Notes: generated by a model not told the origin, from the sequence alone. DNA of 64,000 nt from Fomitopsis serialis (GCF_022376445.1 NW_025954970.1:545972-609971); one strand, 5' to 3'; positions 47,491 to 60,430 are shown, counted from the stretch's first letter. Made by a program: numbers and translations.

Positions 47491-48715
47491 AGTGCTACAT
47501 CGTTCATGATTGATGTAGCCGACAGTGCTGTATCGTTCATGAACGATGTAGCCGACAGTGCTGTATCGCTCATAAACGATGAAGCCGGCAGTTGTAGGAT
47601 GCATCGTTTACGAACGATGTAACACTGTCGCATACATCTGCAGCTATGCAGATGTATGCGACAGTGTTACATCGTTTGTGAACGATGCATCCTACAACTG
47701 TCGGATGCATCGTTCATTAACGATACAGCACCGCCGGCTACAATCGCTGCAGATGTATGCGACAGGTCGGATGCATCGTTCATGAACGATACAGCACCGC
47801 CGGCTACAATCGCTGCAGATGTATGCGACAGGTCGGATGCATCGTTCATGAACGATACAACACCGCCGGCTACAATCGCTGCAGATGTATGCGACAGGTC
47901 GGATGCATCGTTCATGAACGATACAACACCGCCGGCTACAATCGCTGCAGATGTATGCGACAGGTCGGATGCATCGTTCATGAACGATACAACACCGCCG
48001 GCTACAATCGCTGCAGATGTATGCGACAGGTCGGATGCATCGTTCATGAACGATACAACACCGCCGGCTACAATCGCTGCAGATGTATGCGACAGGTCGG
48101 ATGCATCGTTCATGAACGATACAACACCGCCGGCTACAATCGCTGCAGATGTATGCGACAGGTCGGATGCATCGTTCATGAACGATACAACACCGCCGGC
48201 TACAATCGCTGCAGATGTATGCGACAGGTCGGATGCATCGTTCATGAACGATACAACACCGCCGGCTACAATCGCTGCAGATGTATGCGACAGGTCGGAT
48301 GCATCGTTCATGAACGATACAGCACCGCCGGCTACAATCGCTGCAGATGTATGCGACAGGTCGGATGCATCGTTCATGAACGATACAGCACCGCCGGCTA
48401 CAATCGCTGCAGATGTATGCGACAGGTCGGATGCATCGTTCATGAACGATACAGCACCGCCGGCTACAATCGCTGCAGATGTATGCGACAGGTCGGATGC
48501 ATCGTTCATGAACGATACAGCACCGCCGGCTACAATCGCTGCAGATGTATGCGACAGTCGGCTGCATCGTTCATGATCGATGCCTCCGACAGCACTGCAG
48601 TTGTATACGACAGTGTTACGTCGTTCGTGAACGATTTATCCTACAGTGCTACATCGTTCATGGACGATAAAGCCGATAGTGCTGTATCTTTCATGAACGA
48701 TTCATCCGCAAGTAC
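47490..48715. repeat. 66-bp tandem array carrying a 16-bp palindrome, with flanking variants
   Basis: Twelve near-identical 66-bp units each contain ATCGTTCATGAACGAT, with palindromes starting at 47775 and then every 66 nt to 48501. The unit also contains CACCGCCGGCTACAATCGC and CTGCAGATGTATGCGACAGG. Six variant palindromes precede it (47499, 47532, 47565, 47603, 47671, 47709) and four follow (48566, 48620, 48653, 48686), showing a degraded older array. Two unit types differ at one base (ATACAACAC inside, ATACAGCAC at the outer units). Because 66 is a multiple of 3, several frames stay open on both strands and predict repeats such as RSDASFMNDT. I regard these as by-products. Confidence 0.85.
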
Positions 48716-49461
48716 TGCGTCGTGGTAACCATGTGATAGGGTTAGGGTCCACACAGGGAAAATGGTTGTCTTGAATTCCCTCCCACAATGGGACTTGTCG
48801 CAGTGTGTCTGAGGTGGACCACATCGTTCGCAATCGATGCGCCCATTAACATTAGAGTGTCAATAGCTACATGATTCACCTCAGCTACCAATGGACAGAA
48901 ACAGTTGAGATATCCAGTCCCATCTCTATTACCGTAGCTTGTGTCGTGACGTCTGACAGTAGTCATTACAGAAACCCATGATGGAGTCGGTTGAGGCTTG
49001 CTGAACGCTTGTCATTCGTAAAGACATACCCTCGTTGCAGCATCCGTTCAGTCGAGATGTACTGTTCTGGTGAACCCACTGCCAGGTTCCGCATTCAATG
49101 GCGTCAACTTGTAAGATCATGCATAGAAACAAACTCCAGTAGTCCTTTCGAAGGCTTCAGGAAAGGCACATCGGTTGTATCAAACTCTATGTCTTTTTTG
49201 TCGCTTATTTATAGGCCATCGGACGCACCTTGTGATTCTCTCAGAAGATGGCCGGTGTGTCAGCGACCTTGCGTCATCATCCACCCATCGGTATGCCGAC
49301 ACAATCACCGGAATCAATTGGAGATCACTGGATGCGAGCCTCGAGGTGCAGCAGGCTCTGTCGGGCCAACGTCCGGTTTCCCCCGTCGTTGACTTTTAAC
49401 GACAGCGTGATTCCAACCAGGTCCATATCACTTCACCCCCCACTCTCTCCGAGCTGCTGCC
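48716..49461. promoter_or_regulatory. Spacer upstream of tandem unknown genes
   Basis: One more palindrome variant (ATCGTTCGCAATCGAT) lies at 48823-48838, and a TATA-like TTATTTATAGG near 49205. No gene recognised. Confidence 0.4.
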
Positions 49462-50322
49462 ATGGTTGGACCTTGCACTGTCGACTTTGTTCTGGGCATC
49501 ATGTCCTTACTGGCACCCCCAGGAAATCTATCTCCCCGTCCCCGTCATGAGATCGTGACGGGCAGCCGACTGTTCACCGATCTCCCTCCAGATCCAGAGG
49601 CGTGGGATGCCGACACTCTGCAACGCCTCGAAAACACGCTATGGGCACTCTTCGATAGTCCCTTGAACGTGCCAGCCTTTGAGCTGTTCGTTCGCTGCCA
49701 AATCCTCGTAAGTCGGGACCTCCGACGATTGTGTCTATCGCAAGACTAAACCATCCGACACACAGACACCCCGATGGATGCGGTCGCTCATGCGTTCGGG
49801 ACAGCAAAAGAACTTTCCGGTCCTTCTGCTTGCTATGTTTCAGTGGATCACCTACGACCCGGCGGCCATTCCCTGCGACACTCACGATATCACAACATTC
49901 TTGATGTCGCACAAGGGATTAAAGCCAGAGGTTATCGACCTGAAAGCCAACCCTCAAGTATATATGCGAGGCCTCGTCAATATCACTCTCCGTTGGATGT
50001 GTACGGTGTCCTCTGCATACCTGCGGTGTTGTACTGACATGTATGTTGGCTTTCAGTGAACTCCCGCTTGGCGTGTACGTATCTACGTGTGAATGTCCGT
50101 CCCACTTTGCTAATGCGACAATAGCTTTGCCTCGCCTGGGCCGGGTTAAAGACTTGTACACGAGCTTAGGTTCACTTGCTCACATCCGACGTTTTATAGA
50201 GGACATTGAGACTGGTATGTGCCCAGATTGTTTTCGAGGTATTCATAACACCTTCAAACTTATGCTTCCTAGATGACGAGGAGGATAGCGAAACAGATAG
50301 TAGCGACGAGATTATGGGCTGA
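49462..50322 (+). CDS. Unknown protein, tandem copy 1
   Basis: ATG 49462 starts MVGPCTVDFVLGIMSLLAPP. Exon 1 contains GSRLFTDLPPDPEAWDADTL and ends VRCQIL. An intron (about 49709-49766) leads to TPRWMRSLMRSGQQKNFPVL, MFQWITYDPAAIPCDTHDIT and MSHKGLKPEVIDL to TLRWMCT. Small introns then lead to LPRLGRVKDLYTSLGSLAHI and a very acidic end (DDEEDSETDSSDEIMG) at TGA 50320-50322. Every exon has a counterpart in the next gene, so the model is well supported. No domain recognised; it is about 230 residues. Confidence 0.6.
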
Positions 50323-50807
50323 GCGACAATGTCTGTGACTGGTAGCCATGTATCCCCGCCGAAATGTGGTATTTACGTATTTGAGCAGCAGGAAGGTTTG
50401 TGCGCTTGTCAACGTTGGATCTGTCCGACTGTCGCCGCACTATCTGTCGGATTGGCATGTGTCGTTTAGAGAGTGTGTCGCCGTAATCGTTATACCTTCA
50501 GGAAATCTCAGTAGTTGCTCATAAACCGTGGATCTTCTAAGTCGTTGAAACATAGACAGGGGGGCCCACGGTCTGAAAGCCCCCGACGACGGCCGAGATG
50601 TCGGGGAGCTTGAGTAATCATTAACTAATCAGCATGCGGATACGATCATTCGTATCCAGGTTAAATCGGAGCACCCGAGGGTCGGGTCGGAGCCCGTTTC
50701 AAAGAACTGTCGGGACAAGATCCGATGGCCCCATCCATGTGTTTTAACGACGAAGAATTCCTGACGACGTCCACATTCATTCCCCCTACATTCTTCGTCC
50801 TGGTGTC
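50323..50807. other. Spacer between the two paralogs
   Basis: No gene. Contains a small stem ggggggcccacggtctgaaagccccc-like near 50559, of unclear meaning. Confidence 0.4.
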
Positions 50808-51666
50808 ATGGTTGGCATTTGTGACATATCCCAGCTTCGCTACCTCATCTTTAACTTGACCCCCCGTGGACGCCAATCGCCCCGTTTCCGCAACGACGTC
50901 CTGTTAAGCGGCAGTCTGTTCACCGACCCCCCTCCAGCTCCAGAGGCGTGGGATGCGGACGCTCTTCAATGCCTCGAAAGCACACTGTGGGCTGCTTTCA
51001 ACAGTCCACTGGACTTCCTCAACTTCGAGTTGTTGGTCCGCTGCCACATCCTCGTAAGTCGGAGGTCCGACGATTCTGTCTATCGCAAGACTGAACCGTC
51101 CGACACGCAGACACCCCGATGGATGCGGTCGCTCATGCGATCGGAACAGAAAGAAAGCTTCCCTGTCCTGCTGCTTGCCATGTTTCAGTGGATCACCTAC
51201 GACCCCGCCATTCCCCGCGACACTCACGACATCATGGCATTCTTGATGTCGCACAAGGGACTCAAGCCAGAGGTCATCGCTCCGAACGCTGACCACGTCA
51301 TATGCCGCCGGGCCGGTGCTGCCATTACTCTGCGCTGGATGTGTACGCTGCCTTACTTTCCATTCTCATGGCTTCGTACTAACATCTGGCGGGATCTCAG
51401 TGAATTCACGCCTGGCATGTACGCACCTCCGTCCAAAATTTCGTGCTCACTTGCTAATTCCGTATCAGCATTACCTGACCCAGTCCAGCTTACAGACCTG
51501 TACATGCCCTCAGCCATGGAAACGATCGCTCAGATCCGACGTTACGTAGAGGACATGACGTTGGGTATGTCCACGGACAGTGTTCCTCATGATATCCTGA
51601 AGCTTACGATGTGTAGACGACGACGAGGACAGCGACATAAACAATGTCGGCGAGTTGATTGACTGA
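50808..51666 (+). CDS. Unknown protein, tandem copy 2
   Basis: ATG 50808 starts MVGICDISQLRYLIFNLTPR. Exon 1 holds GSLFTDPPPAPEAWDADALQ and ends VRCHIL. Across an intron (about 51055-51109) comes TPRWMRSLMRSEQKESFPVL, then MSHKGLKPEVIAPNAD and TLRWMCT. A further exon gives EFTPG, another LPDPVQLTDLYMPSAMETIA and RRYVEDMTL, and the last DDDEDSDINNVGELID with TGA at 51664-51666. Intron placement matches copy 1. Acidic C-termini in both copies suggest binding to basic partners, but there is no direct evidence. Promoter regions differ. Confidence 0.6.
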
Positions 51667-52742
51667 AAGAAATGGGTGGATGAGCTTGCAGTAGTAAACC
51701 TTCAAGTCTAAATACCTGGCGCGCTTCTGTCGATGTCGAATTCGCCCCACTTTCCATCTACAATCCGTTGTGTCGGTATGCATCGTTCAAAGACGATACA
51801 GCAATTCATCACCATGTCGTTTCACATTCGTAGTACCACCCCGACATACCCTGGAGGATTCCGACACTGAGAGGGGCCACCAGGTGCCCTCCGTTGCCTT
51901 AGGCGACACTCCGACGTAGCGCAGCCGCCCGGTCTATCAATTCGACCGCAGATTTTGGGTTGAATCAAGTGACACGCTCTTCCGGAAGGCTCGGGTAACT
52001 TACCTGTCATGAAGGTAGACCATGTGATTTTGGAGTGGAACTGTGCCTGAGCACGCCATTTGGTGGTGACGCGTATCTGTCGGAGCGCTGTCCGGCGCGT
52101 ATCAAGCCTGGATGGAACTAATCAGTGTCGCAAGGTCGGACAATGCGTCATGAGAGTCATTCTCATGTTGAATGGCCATTGTATTCAGCTATGTCGCACA
52201 GAACATACATCGCACGACACGCAAACATGACACGTCGGAGTGGAATGAGGAACATCAGAATCATTTGATTGAGTGGATATTGTGTGTGACTTCTCCCGTC
52301 AAGACTTTCGATCGTGATCGATCGGGGATCTTTTGATTCAGTAAGCCTCTGATACGTGGATATATGACCGCCTCCACCCTCTGCAGTGAAAACGCACACC
52401 TTGGAAGATTGTGTGCTTGTATCAAAGTAGTGTGATTTATTTGCCAGGATCACATTGTTTTATCTACATAGCGAGGGCTTTTTAAGTACCGCACAAGCAG
52501 TGAGATCGCATTACAGATTCGTTTCGGATGTGACTGCTCCCGGTCAAGGGAATTTCTAGATCACTTCTGCACCCGGCCAGTAGTCACATGCCTCAGCCCG
52601 GTTCTTGGTAACACTGCCTGCCTCCTGTGTGGCAGGCATGTCCGACAATCACTGGCGTCGTTCCTCTGTTGCACCACGACACTATCTCTTGACGCCGAAC
52701 TGCCCCCAGCCCCACTGCCCCCCCTACTCGCTGCCCCTCACA
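51667..52742. other. Spacer upstream of the ParB-like gene
   Basis: Another variant palindrome (ATCGTTCAAAGACGAT) lies at 51782-51797. A minus-strand frame at 52163-52453 (MILANKSHYFDTSTQSSKVC) has no support. The last 60 nt before the ATG are C-rich. Confidence 0.4.
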
Positions 52743-54382
52743 ATGCCTTCTGCCCGTGGCAAAGCCAAAGACACCAGCGAGCGGTCGCGCACCAACAAGC
52801 GCGGCAAAAAAGCGCAGAATGCGACAGCGAAGGGAGCACGAAACGTCGCGGGTGGCACTGAGATTCCGCAGGACAGCCGCGCGCGAGACAAGGACATTAG
52901 CGAGGAGGAAAGCAAACTCTGGGACTCGATGACCGTTCGTAATTGCTGCTCTCCATCGATTCCATGTTTTCTGAGGGATATTACCTAGACCGAGTGGGAC
53001 GAAATCAGCCCGGCGAGGCGGCTCGAGTTGGATAGGAGGGCACGCGATGCGTTTCTGGGGACGATGAAGTTCGACATCATCGAGACGAAGACGGATGCTA
53101 TCGTTCCCCGCTTCGGCATGTACAACGATCGGCCCCTCGACAGGGGAGCCATGTCCCGGCTGAAGGCGAACATCACGAACCGTCACGCTCATGGTTTCCA
53201 AACCGACTCTCACCTGATATTCGCCGTGGCCACGCGCGACCTCATTCGCGATCCAGCCCCTGTCGGGAGTGAGCTTCTCGGGTCGGACCTTCCGGAATTC
53301 GACCTCCAAGACAGCGTGGAGCCTCGGTCGGTACTCGCGCTTGCTGGACAACACCGATATCGGACCGCAAACGAGCTGTACGCGAAATGGAGAAAGGAGC
53401 TCAGAGAGCGACGTGGAATGGCGACAGAGGATGACGATGGCGTGTCCATAGCGGCATCAGAGGGAGCGAAGTCGTCGAGTGATGATGTCGATCTAGACAC
53501 CATGGATGATCTCGAACGTCGGATGGAGGAGGTACGATGGTGGGGTGTGCGATTGTACGACCTCAGTAAGCCCGCTATGTTAAGCTGTCCTCATGTCTTC
53601 TGACAAATGTCGCCACCGCTACAGAGAAGATTCAGTCGGATGAAGAGCTTGCGGATCATCTGTCGCGCAACGAGTCCAAGGTTCAACACTCGGAGACGGA
53701 GGAAGAGTCGCTGGTCCAGAAGTTGAACCGAATCCGCAGCATCCTAGCAGACCTCGGAATGGCAGAGTTCATGAAGAAGCACCAGTCGCTCACCTTGTCG
53801 AAGCTGAAGCTGAATATCAACTCGTCGATGTCATGGATCATCATGAACGTCTACATGCTCCTCATGGTCCTCTCGATGACGCGACATGGGTCGCACTTTA
53901 GGGCTCAGCCGGAGTTCCGAGTGTCGTGGCTGAAGAACCTCAGCGATGCTCACGGGACGGTACGTATCTGACGCCTATACGAGATCCGTGGCCTCATACA
54001 GATCTTCATGTCGCAGCTGCTTTCATGGATCTTCATACGACAGTCTGAACGCATGGCTTTGGTCGACTGCGTCTACACCGGGAGATCTGAGCAGAGAGCC
54101 GACGCGACAGATGAGGCATCTCGCGCCGACAACCCCAGCAATGCCGAGAACGTCGGCGACATTGAGGTCGTTCGTGGCGACGCCTGGCCCTCTTTCCAGA
54201 CAATGAGGAGTGCGTTGGGTACGTCCAAGTCGGTTGCCCCTTACCCCTACACTGCCGAGGAGCTGGCGATACTCGCTCGCAACTTTTCCCTGGGTGAACG
54301 GCGATTCCAGCACATTATTCAGTGGTACCTACTCGATACTAACGGTACAGCCGGAGTGCATTTCGACCGTTGCAAACGGTAG
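52743..54382 (+). CDS. Large protein with ParB-like N-terminal domain, 5' part, interrupted by a foldback element
   Basis: ATG 52743 opens a basic leader (MPSARGKAKDTSERSRTNKR). After an intron (52935-52987) comes FDIIETKTDAIVPRFGMYND, then RPLDRGAMSRLKANI, LIFAV and SVLALAGQHRYRTANEL. The spacing of RPLD, a later hydrophobic strand and AG-x-HR-x-RT resembles ParB/sulfiredoxin-fold domains, whose box II is G-x-R/H-R-x-x-A. Further exons read VRWWGVRLYDL, KIQSDEELADHLSRNESKV, LGMAEFMKKHQSLTLSKL and IFMSQLLSWIFIRQSERMAL, ending RFQHIIQWYLLDTN. At 54341 the frame enters the foldback element and stops at 54380. The gene at 63189 shares the RPLD and AG-x-HR pattern. The ParB relation is by motif only. 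Confidence 0.55.
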
Positions 54383-57300
54383 AGCCGCCTCCGGCCGGAG
54401 CTGTGATTTCCTTGTTGCAAACAGGCCGGCCGGACTGGTTTCAAACAAGCCGGCCGAGCATATCTCAAACCAGTTCAAACGGTCCGGCCGGTGTATCCCT
54501 AGGGCACCTATTTTCTGTCTGAACAGGGGGGCCATTTAGTGTCTTGCTGGCAACGGACCGGCCGGGCAATAAGGGGCTTTAATTGTAACAGATCAACCGG
54601 GATACTCTTTCTCCTATGGTAACGAACCGGCCGGGAAATGGGATCCTTCATTTGTAATGGGCCGGCCGGAGTGCATAGTTCACCAGTTGCAATGGGCCAG
54701 CCGGAGCACATGCTCCCTGGCTAATAACAGACCGGCCGGGTTGCATCATCTCTAGCTGGCAACGGAGCGGCCGGACCATTTTTCCACATTGATAGCAGGC
54801 TAGCCGGGCCATATAATCTAGCACTCCACACTGGTAACGGTCCGGCCGGGCAGTGGCACCATCCATTGGTAACGGTCCGGCCGGGCAACAGTATTGTGAC
54901 CCAGTATTGGCTGGGCCAGTCAACAATAGACCATACTCCCTTAGAACAGCCTACTAGTAGAATGTATTATATATCCACAGTGCATGCCCTATCACATTGC
55001 CTGAGCTGTTAGCTCACTGGCCAGCCATGCAAACACTGGCTGAGGGCATTCAAAAACCTTCGGCCTATTGTATTATGATACAGAGTGTGATTTGAATGAT
55101 TGTATATGTAAGACCATCACTAATGGAGCCCAACATAGTGTTCCCACATTTTAAAGGGGCTTAGTGAAGCTGCCACCAGCCAAATTAAATGGCCGGACAT
55201 CTCAAAACATCGGCCGGGCATTTTAGTTCATTGGCCGAAGCTTTTCCTTCATTGGCCGAAGCTTTTTCTCACTGGCCGAAGCTTTTTCTCACTGGCCGAA
55301 GCTTTCACTTCATTGGCCGAAGCTTTTCTTCACCGGCCGAAGCTTTGGATTGACCGGCCGAAGCTTCTACTTCACCGGCCGGCGAAAACAGCCGGTGCTC
55401 GGCAAAAAATGGCCGGCCGGTGTGCAAAAATGGCCGGCTGGTGTGCAAAAATTGGCCGGCCGGTGCGCAAAACCGGCCGGGCTGTTGAGTTACTATATGT
55501 GGAAATGTGGTATTGTCTGGGAGCCCTTCATTTGCAGAGTCTAGTATCAATTTCCTAGTTTTCAAGAACACATAGTTAGGCCAGGATATGCAAGACAAGA
55601 TTTACTACTCACAGGCTTCTTTGCAAAACATGTTATTCAATTCCTGAAGCCAATATTCTTTGCCCACACTGTTTGACAATCTAGAATGTGTTATCACAAT
55701 GCATAGAGTAGATCCCCAAAAGTAATAGTCTTATTCTTTGAAGCTGAATGCAGGACAACAAATAAGGGGTATACAGGTATGGTATACATGTTGACTTCCT
55801 GCAGCTAATGTTCTTTCCAAACAGTGTTTTACCATCTAGAATAGTTCATTGACCCACAAGGAATCAGTCCTCCAAAGGAATAGTCTTATTCACACAAGCT
55901 GAAGGCAGCACAGAGTTAAGGTGAGGGTGGGTATATGGGTATACATGTTATACTGTGTTCACATCCTGAAGCCAATATGCTTTGCCCACAAGGTTTGGCA
56001 ATCAAGAATGGCACAGAAACATCTACCCACTGTTGGTAATGGTCCGGCCGGCCAATCCTCATAGGAGATGGTCCGGCCTGTGCATGATCCCCTTAACTCT
56101 GTACCACATTCAGCTCATGTGAATAAGACTATTCCTTTGGACGACTCACTCCTTATGTGTAAATGAACCATTCTAGATTGTGAAACTGTGTTTGGAATGT
56201 AGATTGGCTGCAGGAAGTCAACATTGTTTGACATGTATACTATACCTTACCCCTTATCTCATGTTCTGCATTCAGCTTTGAAGAATAAGACTATTCCTTT
56301 TGGGAATCTACTCTATGCATTGAAATAACACATTCTAGATAGTCAAACAGTGTGGGCAAAGAATATTGGCTTCAGCAGTTGAATAACATGTTTTGCAAAG
56401 AAGCCTGTGAGTAAATCTTGTCTCGCATATCCTGGCCTAACTATGTACCTTTGGACACTAGGAAATCAATACTAGACTCTATGAATGAAGGGCTTCCAGA
56501 CAATACCACATTTCCACATATGGTCATTCAACAGGCCGGCCATTTTTGCCCACCGGCCGGCCATTTTTTGCCAAGCACCGGGCTGTTTTCGCCGGCCGGT
56601 GAAGTAGAAGCTTCGGCCGGTGAAGTAGAAGCTTCGGCCGGTCAATCCAAAGCTTCGGCCGGTGAAGAAAAGCTTCGGCCAATGAAGTGAAAGCTTCGGC
56701 CAATGAAGTAAAAGCTTCGGCCAGTGAATTAAAAGCTTCGGCCAATGAACTAAAATGCCCGGCCAATGTTTTGAAATGTCCGGCCTATTGATTTGGCCCT
56801 GTAGGGACAACCTGGCTAATTTTATGGCCAGTAAAGCAAAAACCTGGGTGAGTGAAATCTCTGGCCAGTTAATTTGGCCAGCCAGTGGGGCTGTTTTGTG
56901 TTTTGCAGCTTCACTAGGCATCCCTAAGTCATGGGAAAATTATGCTGTGATCTACTAATGATGGTATACCCCATAGGTGCACAATACATATAGTATTTCA
57001 ATAGCCCCCAGGGGGCTGTGACCGGCCGGACCGTTTGAAGCAGGACAACTCCTGCCCGGCCGGCCTGTTCGTGGAGTCAGTTTGTTTAGGCTGGCCAACC
57101 CATTCTGGACCAGATAGACTTCACTCCGGCCGGTCCGCTTGCAATGAAGGGATTTTATCCTGGCCGGAACATTTGAAGTGGTGGGGCCTGAGTCCGGCCG
57201 CTCTGTTTGCAACGTGGACCGGCCGGCCGCTCTGTTGCATGTGCTAACCCTGCCCTCCACCCGGCCTGTTTGCAGTGATGTTGTATGGGTCCGGCCGGAC

Positions 57301-57466
57301 TGTTGCCTATTCAGCCGGACTGTTTACAACAGGTACATTACCCCGGCCGAAAGCCCGGCCGGCCTGTTGCAAGCGGTGCATTGTTGCTAATGGTAGACCC
57401 GGACTACTCCGGCCGGAGGCGGCTCTACCGTTTGCAACGGTCGAAATGCACTCCGGCTGTACCGTT
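54341..57466. mobile_element. 3.1-kb foldback element with near-complete inverted-repeat structure
   Basis: The ends are exact reverse complements for at least 56 bp (left AACGGTACAGCCGGAGTGCA.., right ..TGCACTCCGGCTGTACCGTT). Homology continues inward: 55499-55557 and 56458-56516 mirror each other, as do the AAGCTTCGGCC series at 55240-55380 and 56590-56740. Arms therefore span about 1.5 kb each around a centre near 56.0 kb. Dense CCGGCCGG motifs mark the outer parts, while the central part is AT-rich. No transposase is seen, so it is non-autonomous. Just outside, ATTCAGTGG occurs on both sides in inverted orientation; I found no clear target duplication. Confidence 0.75.
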
Positions 57467-57487
57467 AACAGCGAGGTTTTCCACTGA

Positions 57488-60430
57488 ATGGGCTCATTCC
57501 AGGGCATATTCCACGACGACGCGATCATGGAAGCCCTCGACGATGCGTATGTAGACGCGTTCCGAGGTGTCGACAACATGTTTATGATGCTTGGAATCGA
57601 CATGCCCGAGTATTGTTCCGCACTCGCCACCTACCGCATCGCCGTTGTGGCCCTCCTCCGCGAACACTTCCCCGTCGAGGACGCCGAGTTAACCAAGTCC
57701 TATCGAGTGCCCAAGGAGCAGCGCAGGCTTTCCATAGTGACTCGAAACTACGACCAGCTGCTCTCTCGGGTGCTCTACAGTTTGTTGGAACGCGATGACG
57801 GCGGAAACTTGAAGCCCTTACCATTCCTCACGATCAGCGTCTTCCGGGACCTCCACAGGGCATTCAGCCAGACACCTTTGGCTTTCAAAGAGGTATGTCG
57901 CTCACCGGATATGTCACACCGACTCCCTCGCGGACTGCGGCATCGTTTGCGATCGATGTGTACCTCCCGACATATTATCGGAAGCTTTGCTCGTATCGTT
58001 CGCGAACGATGCCGGCCCAGCGCCTCGCCGCTGTCTGGCCTGACTTTAATTCACGATGTGTTGTCCCGACGGAATGCTGATGCGCTGCCTGTGTCGCAGG
58101 TTGCTGGTTGGTTCGAGGGGCTCCATTGGTACTACCGCGGCTCGAACGCCGCAACGCAAGACTTCAACGACGCGACCAATGCCATCTTCATTGCTGCGAA
58201 CAGATGGAGGGCGGAAGAATTGAACGCAGCCCAGCATCATACTATCCTGGATAGGGTATGTCATCCACATCCATAACGCAGTATGACAATGTAAGCGCTC
58301 ACGTCTTTGGTCTTTCTAGATTGCCGACGTATTCATATTGGGAAAGGCGCACCTCATGCCTGACCTCGAGCACAGCATGTCGGACATCACCATCCATAGG
58401 CCGACAAACAAGCAGGCGCTCAAGGCGATCGTCGCGTCGGGGGCTGTGTATAAGAACAAACAGCTCATTCTGCCTAAATCCGACTCTGTTGTCGTTAATC
58501 CGGCGGCGCTGAGGTTCTGGAACGGCATGGGTGGGCTGTACTCAATCACAACTCATCATAATGCGTTGCTACTCAAGGTCGGGGTTAAGCCCCTCCCGAG
58601 GAATGGGTATCCGACGGAGTATCCAGCCAATCCTTTGGGATACCGACTCATTCGCAGTGGCACCTCTAGAGACATCCTCCGAACGGCAACTAGCATGAAG
58701 GAAGTCAGGAGCTACGAGTGGCTGTACGCTGCGGCGGTTGTTGAGGATTCCATCATTCGCACCTATCGCACGAGCAAAGTCTTGGGCATCTTGCCCAGCA
58801 ATCTACGGTTTCTCTTGCGAGAGGCGATGAATATCTACAGCCACGTCGGACAGCCTGACGACGACGACGATCCGTTTGCGACTATGGGGACCTATTTTGC
58901 GTTCTGGGACCAGCCCACGGAGCCTGACGACTTCGTAATGAATGAGGAGATCTGGCATAGCGTGACCATCGAGGACATCGTGGAGAAAGTCGGATTGCTG
59001 CAGGTAGCGTCCAGCATGCAGCTGGAGCGAAAGCAGCTGTGCGACCTGGTTGCCACGCTCGAGGCCAGCCCCCTTGGAAAGTATCGTGTACCGGATACTG
59101 GGAACCCAAAGCGGACTGCACCGCTGTCGAGGGAGTGGTCGTTAGCTATGGATGCAATAGTACAGGTGCGCCACGACACGTCCCCTCACAATGATATGAT
59201 GACGACGTACTCTTCGTCGGTCGACAGGCAGCCATTCAGACATGCACCAGACGACGTCTCTGGAAGGAAGGAGAATCAGAGAGTTTGCCCTTCGACAGAA
59301 CAACGGTAGATTACGAGATGCCATCGCTCGTGTCGGAGGTTCACACCCACAGAAAAAGCGTCGGGCCTATATTCAGAGTAAGCCTTCCTCATTCTCGTGA
59401 CGACCGTCTGGCTCATTTCAGGTGTAGCTTCATGGTGTGCTAGTGATCGATGACGAGGAGGAGAAAGCAAAGGCCAAAAGAAGTCGGAGGCGTCAGGATC
59501 GACTAGCAAGAGAGAGGAGAAGTCCGCGACAAAGCCTACTGTCGCACCAGCGCAGGGATCCAAGTCCGACGCTAAGCCCAGTGGCGACAACTCGAAGCCT
59601 GAGCCGATGAAGGGAAAGCGCAAGTCGGGGCCTCCCAAGTCGCGTGCCATCATCTTGGACAGTGACGAGGACGCTCCCTATGAACTGGATCCAGAGGTCG
59701 ACGACACCTTCGACAACGCACTTGCGACGCAGACCTTCATACCCACTCCAGACGACGATGAAATCATGAGCATCCCAGACAGTGAGCATGTTGAAGTACT
59801 AGAGGTGAGCGATTTCCCTCTACACTATTGGCAGCTCCACTGACGGACTGCATACCAGACACCGGCGAATGCGCCACAGGCACCCCGTCATGTCGAGACC
59901 CGTCCGACAAAGCCACAGCCCCAGGCCGATCTCCCAGTGACGCCTCCACGACGTGAGAACACGTCGGCAGGTGAGTACCATTCCGCTGAGTGCTCATGGG
60001 CTTCACGTTACGTGTATCGTTTGCGAACGATGTGTCACCTTTCATACATTTTGTGCGATCCGATTCTCCGACATTACTTACACTGCGCACGATGCCTCTG
60101 GTGGCGCTTTCTGCCCATTACTGACTCCGTTGTTACTACAGCGGGACCTCGAGACAAGTCTTCCGGATTTCAGCCACGTAAGATGACGGGTTCATCGGGA
60201 ACGTTTACGGTGTTGGAGCCAGGCAAGCCAGGTGCGTCATTATTATTGCTGGTCTCATCCTTTGGATTTGGTGCGATCGGAGAATGTGGCGTGCATGAAC
60301 GTACGCGTTGCAGGACTCTACGACTTTGATGCGCCGTCTACTGAGGAGCCTCCCAGTGCGGCTGCCATTGCACGGGTGCTACAGAACGTGAAGGCGAGGA
60401 TAATTCCTGTTGAGGGACACCGCCGTGAGC
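57488..60430 (+). CDS. Large protein with ParB-like N-terminus, 3' part
   Basis: The frame resumes just right of the foldback element (GSFQGIFHDDAIMEALDDAY). Exons continue through RIAVVALLREHFPVEDAEL, FEGLHWYYRGSNAATQDF, IADVFILGKAHLMPDLEHSM, NPLGYRLIRSGTSRDILRTA, WLYAAAVVEDSIIRTYRTSK, WSLAMDAIVQ and AAIQTCTRRRLWKEG. A disordered Lys/Ser/Glu-rich region follows (KSEASGSTSKREEKS, IILDSDEDAPYELDPEVDDT), then NAPQAPRHVETRP, GSSGTFTVLEP and GLYDFDAPSTEEPPSAAA up to VEGHRRE at the hAT-like insertion. Skipping that insertion, the frame continues RVRRTME and stops in the next repeat at 62346. Introns at about 57892-58099 and 59971-60141 hold ATCGTT-N4-AACGAT-type palindromes. Treating both parts as one gene is inferred from adjacency and style. 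Confidence 0.5.

Noticed and set aside
47755..48560. Possible CRISPR array
   Set aside because: Units are contiguous 66-bp repeats with no unique spacers, in a nuclear eukaryotic context with no cas genes.
47656..48728. Long open frames on both strands encoding 22-residue repeats
   Set aside because: They follow from a 66-bp tandem repeat (multiple of 3) lacking stops in several frames at once; there is no start context, splice signal or domain.
48724..48752. Telomere-like AGGGTTAGGGT
   Set aside because: Only one and a half TTAGGG units and no extended array; most likely chance.
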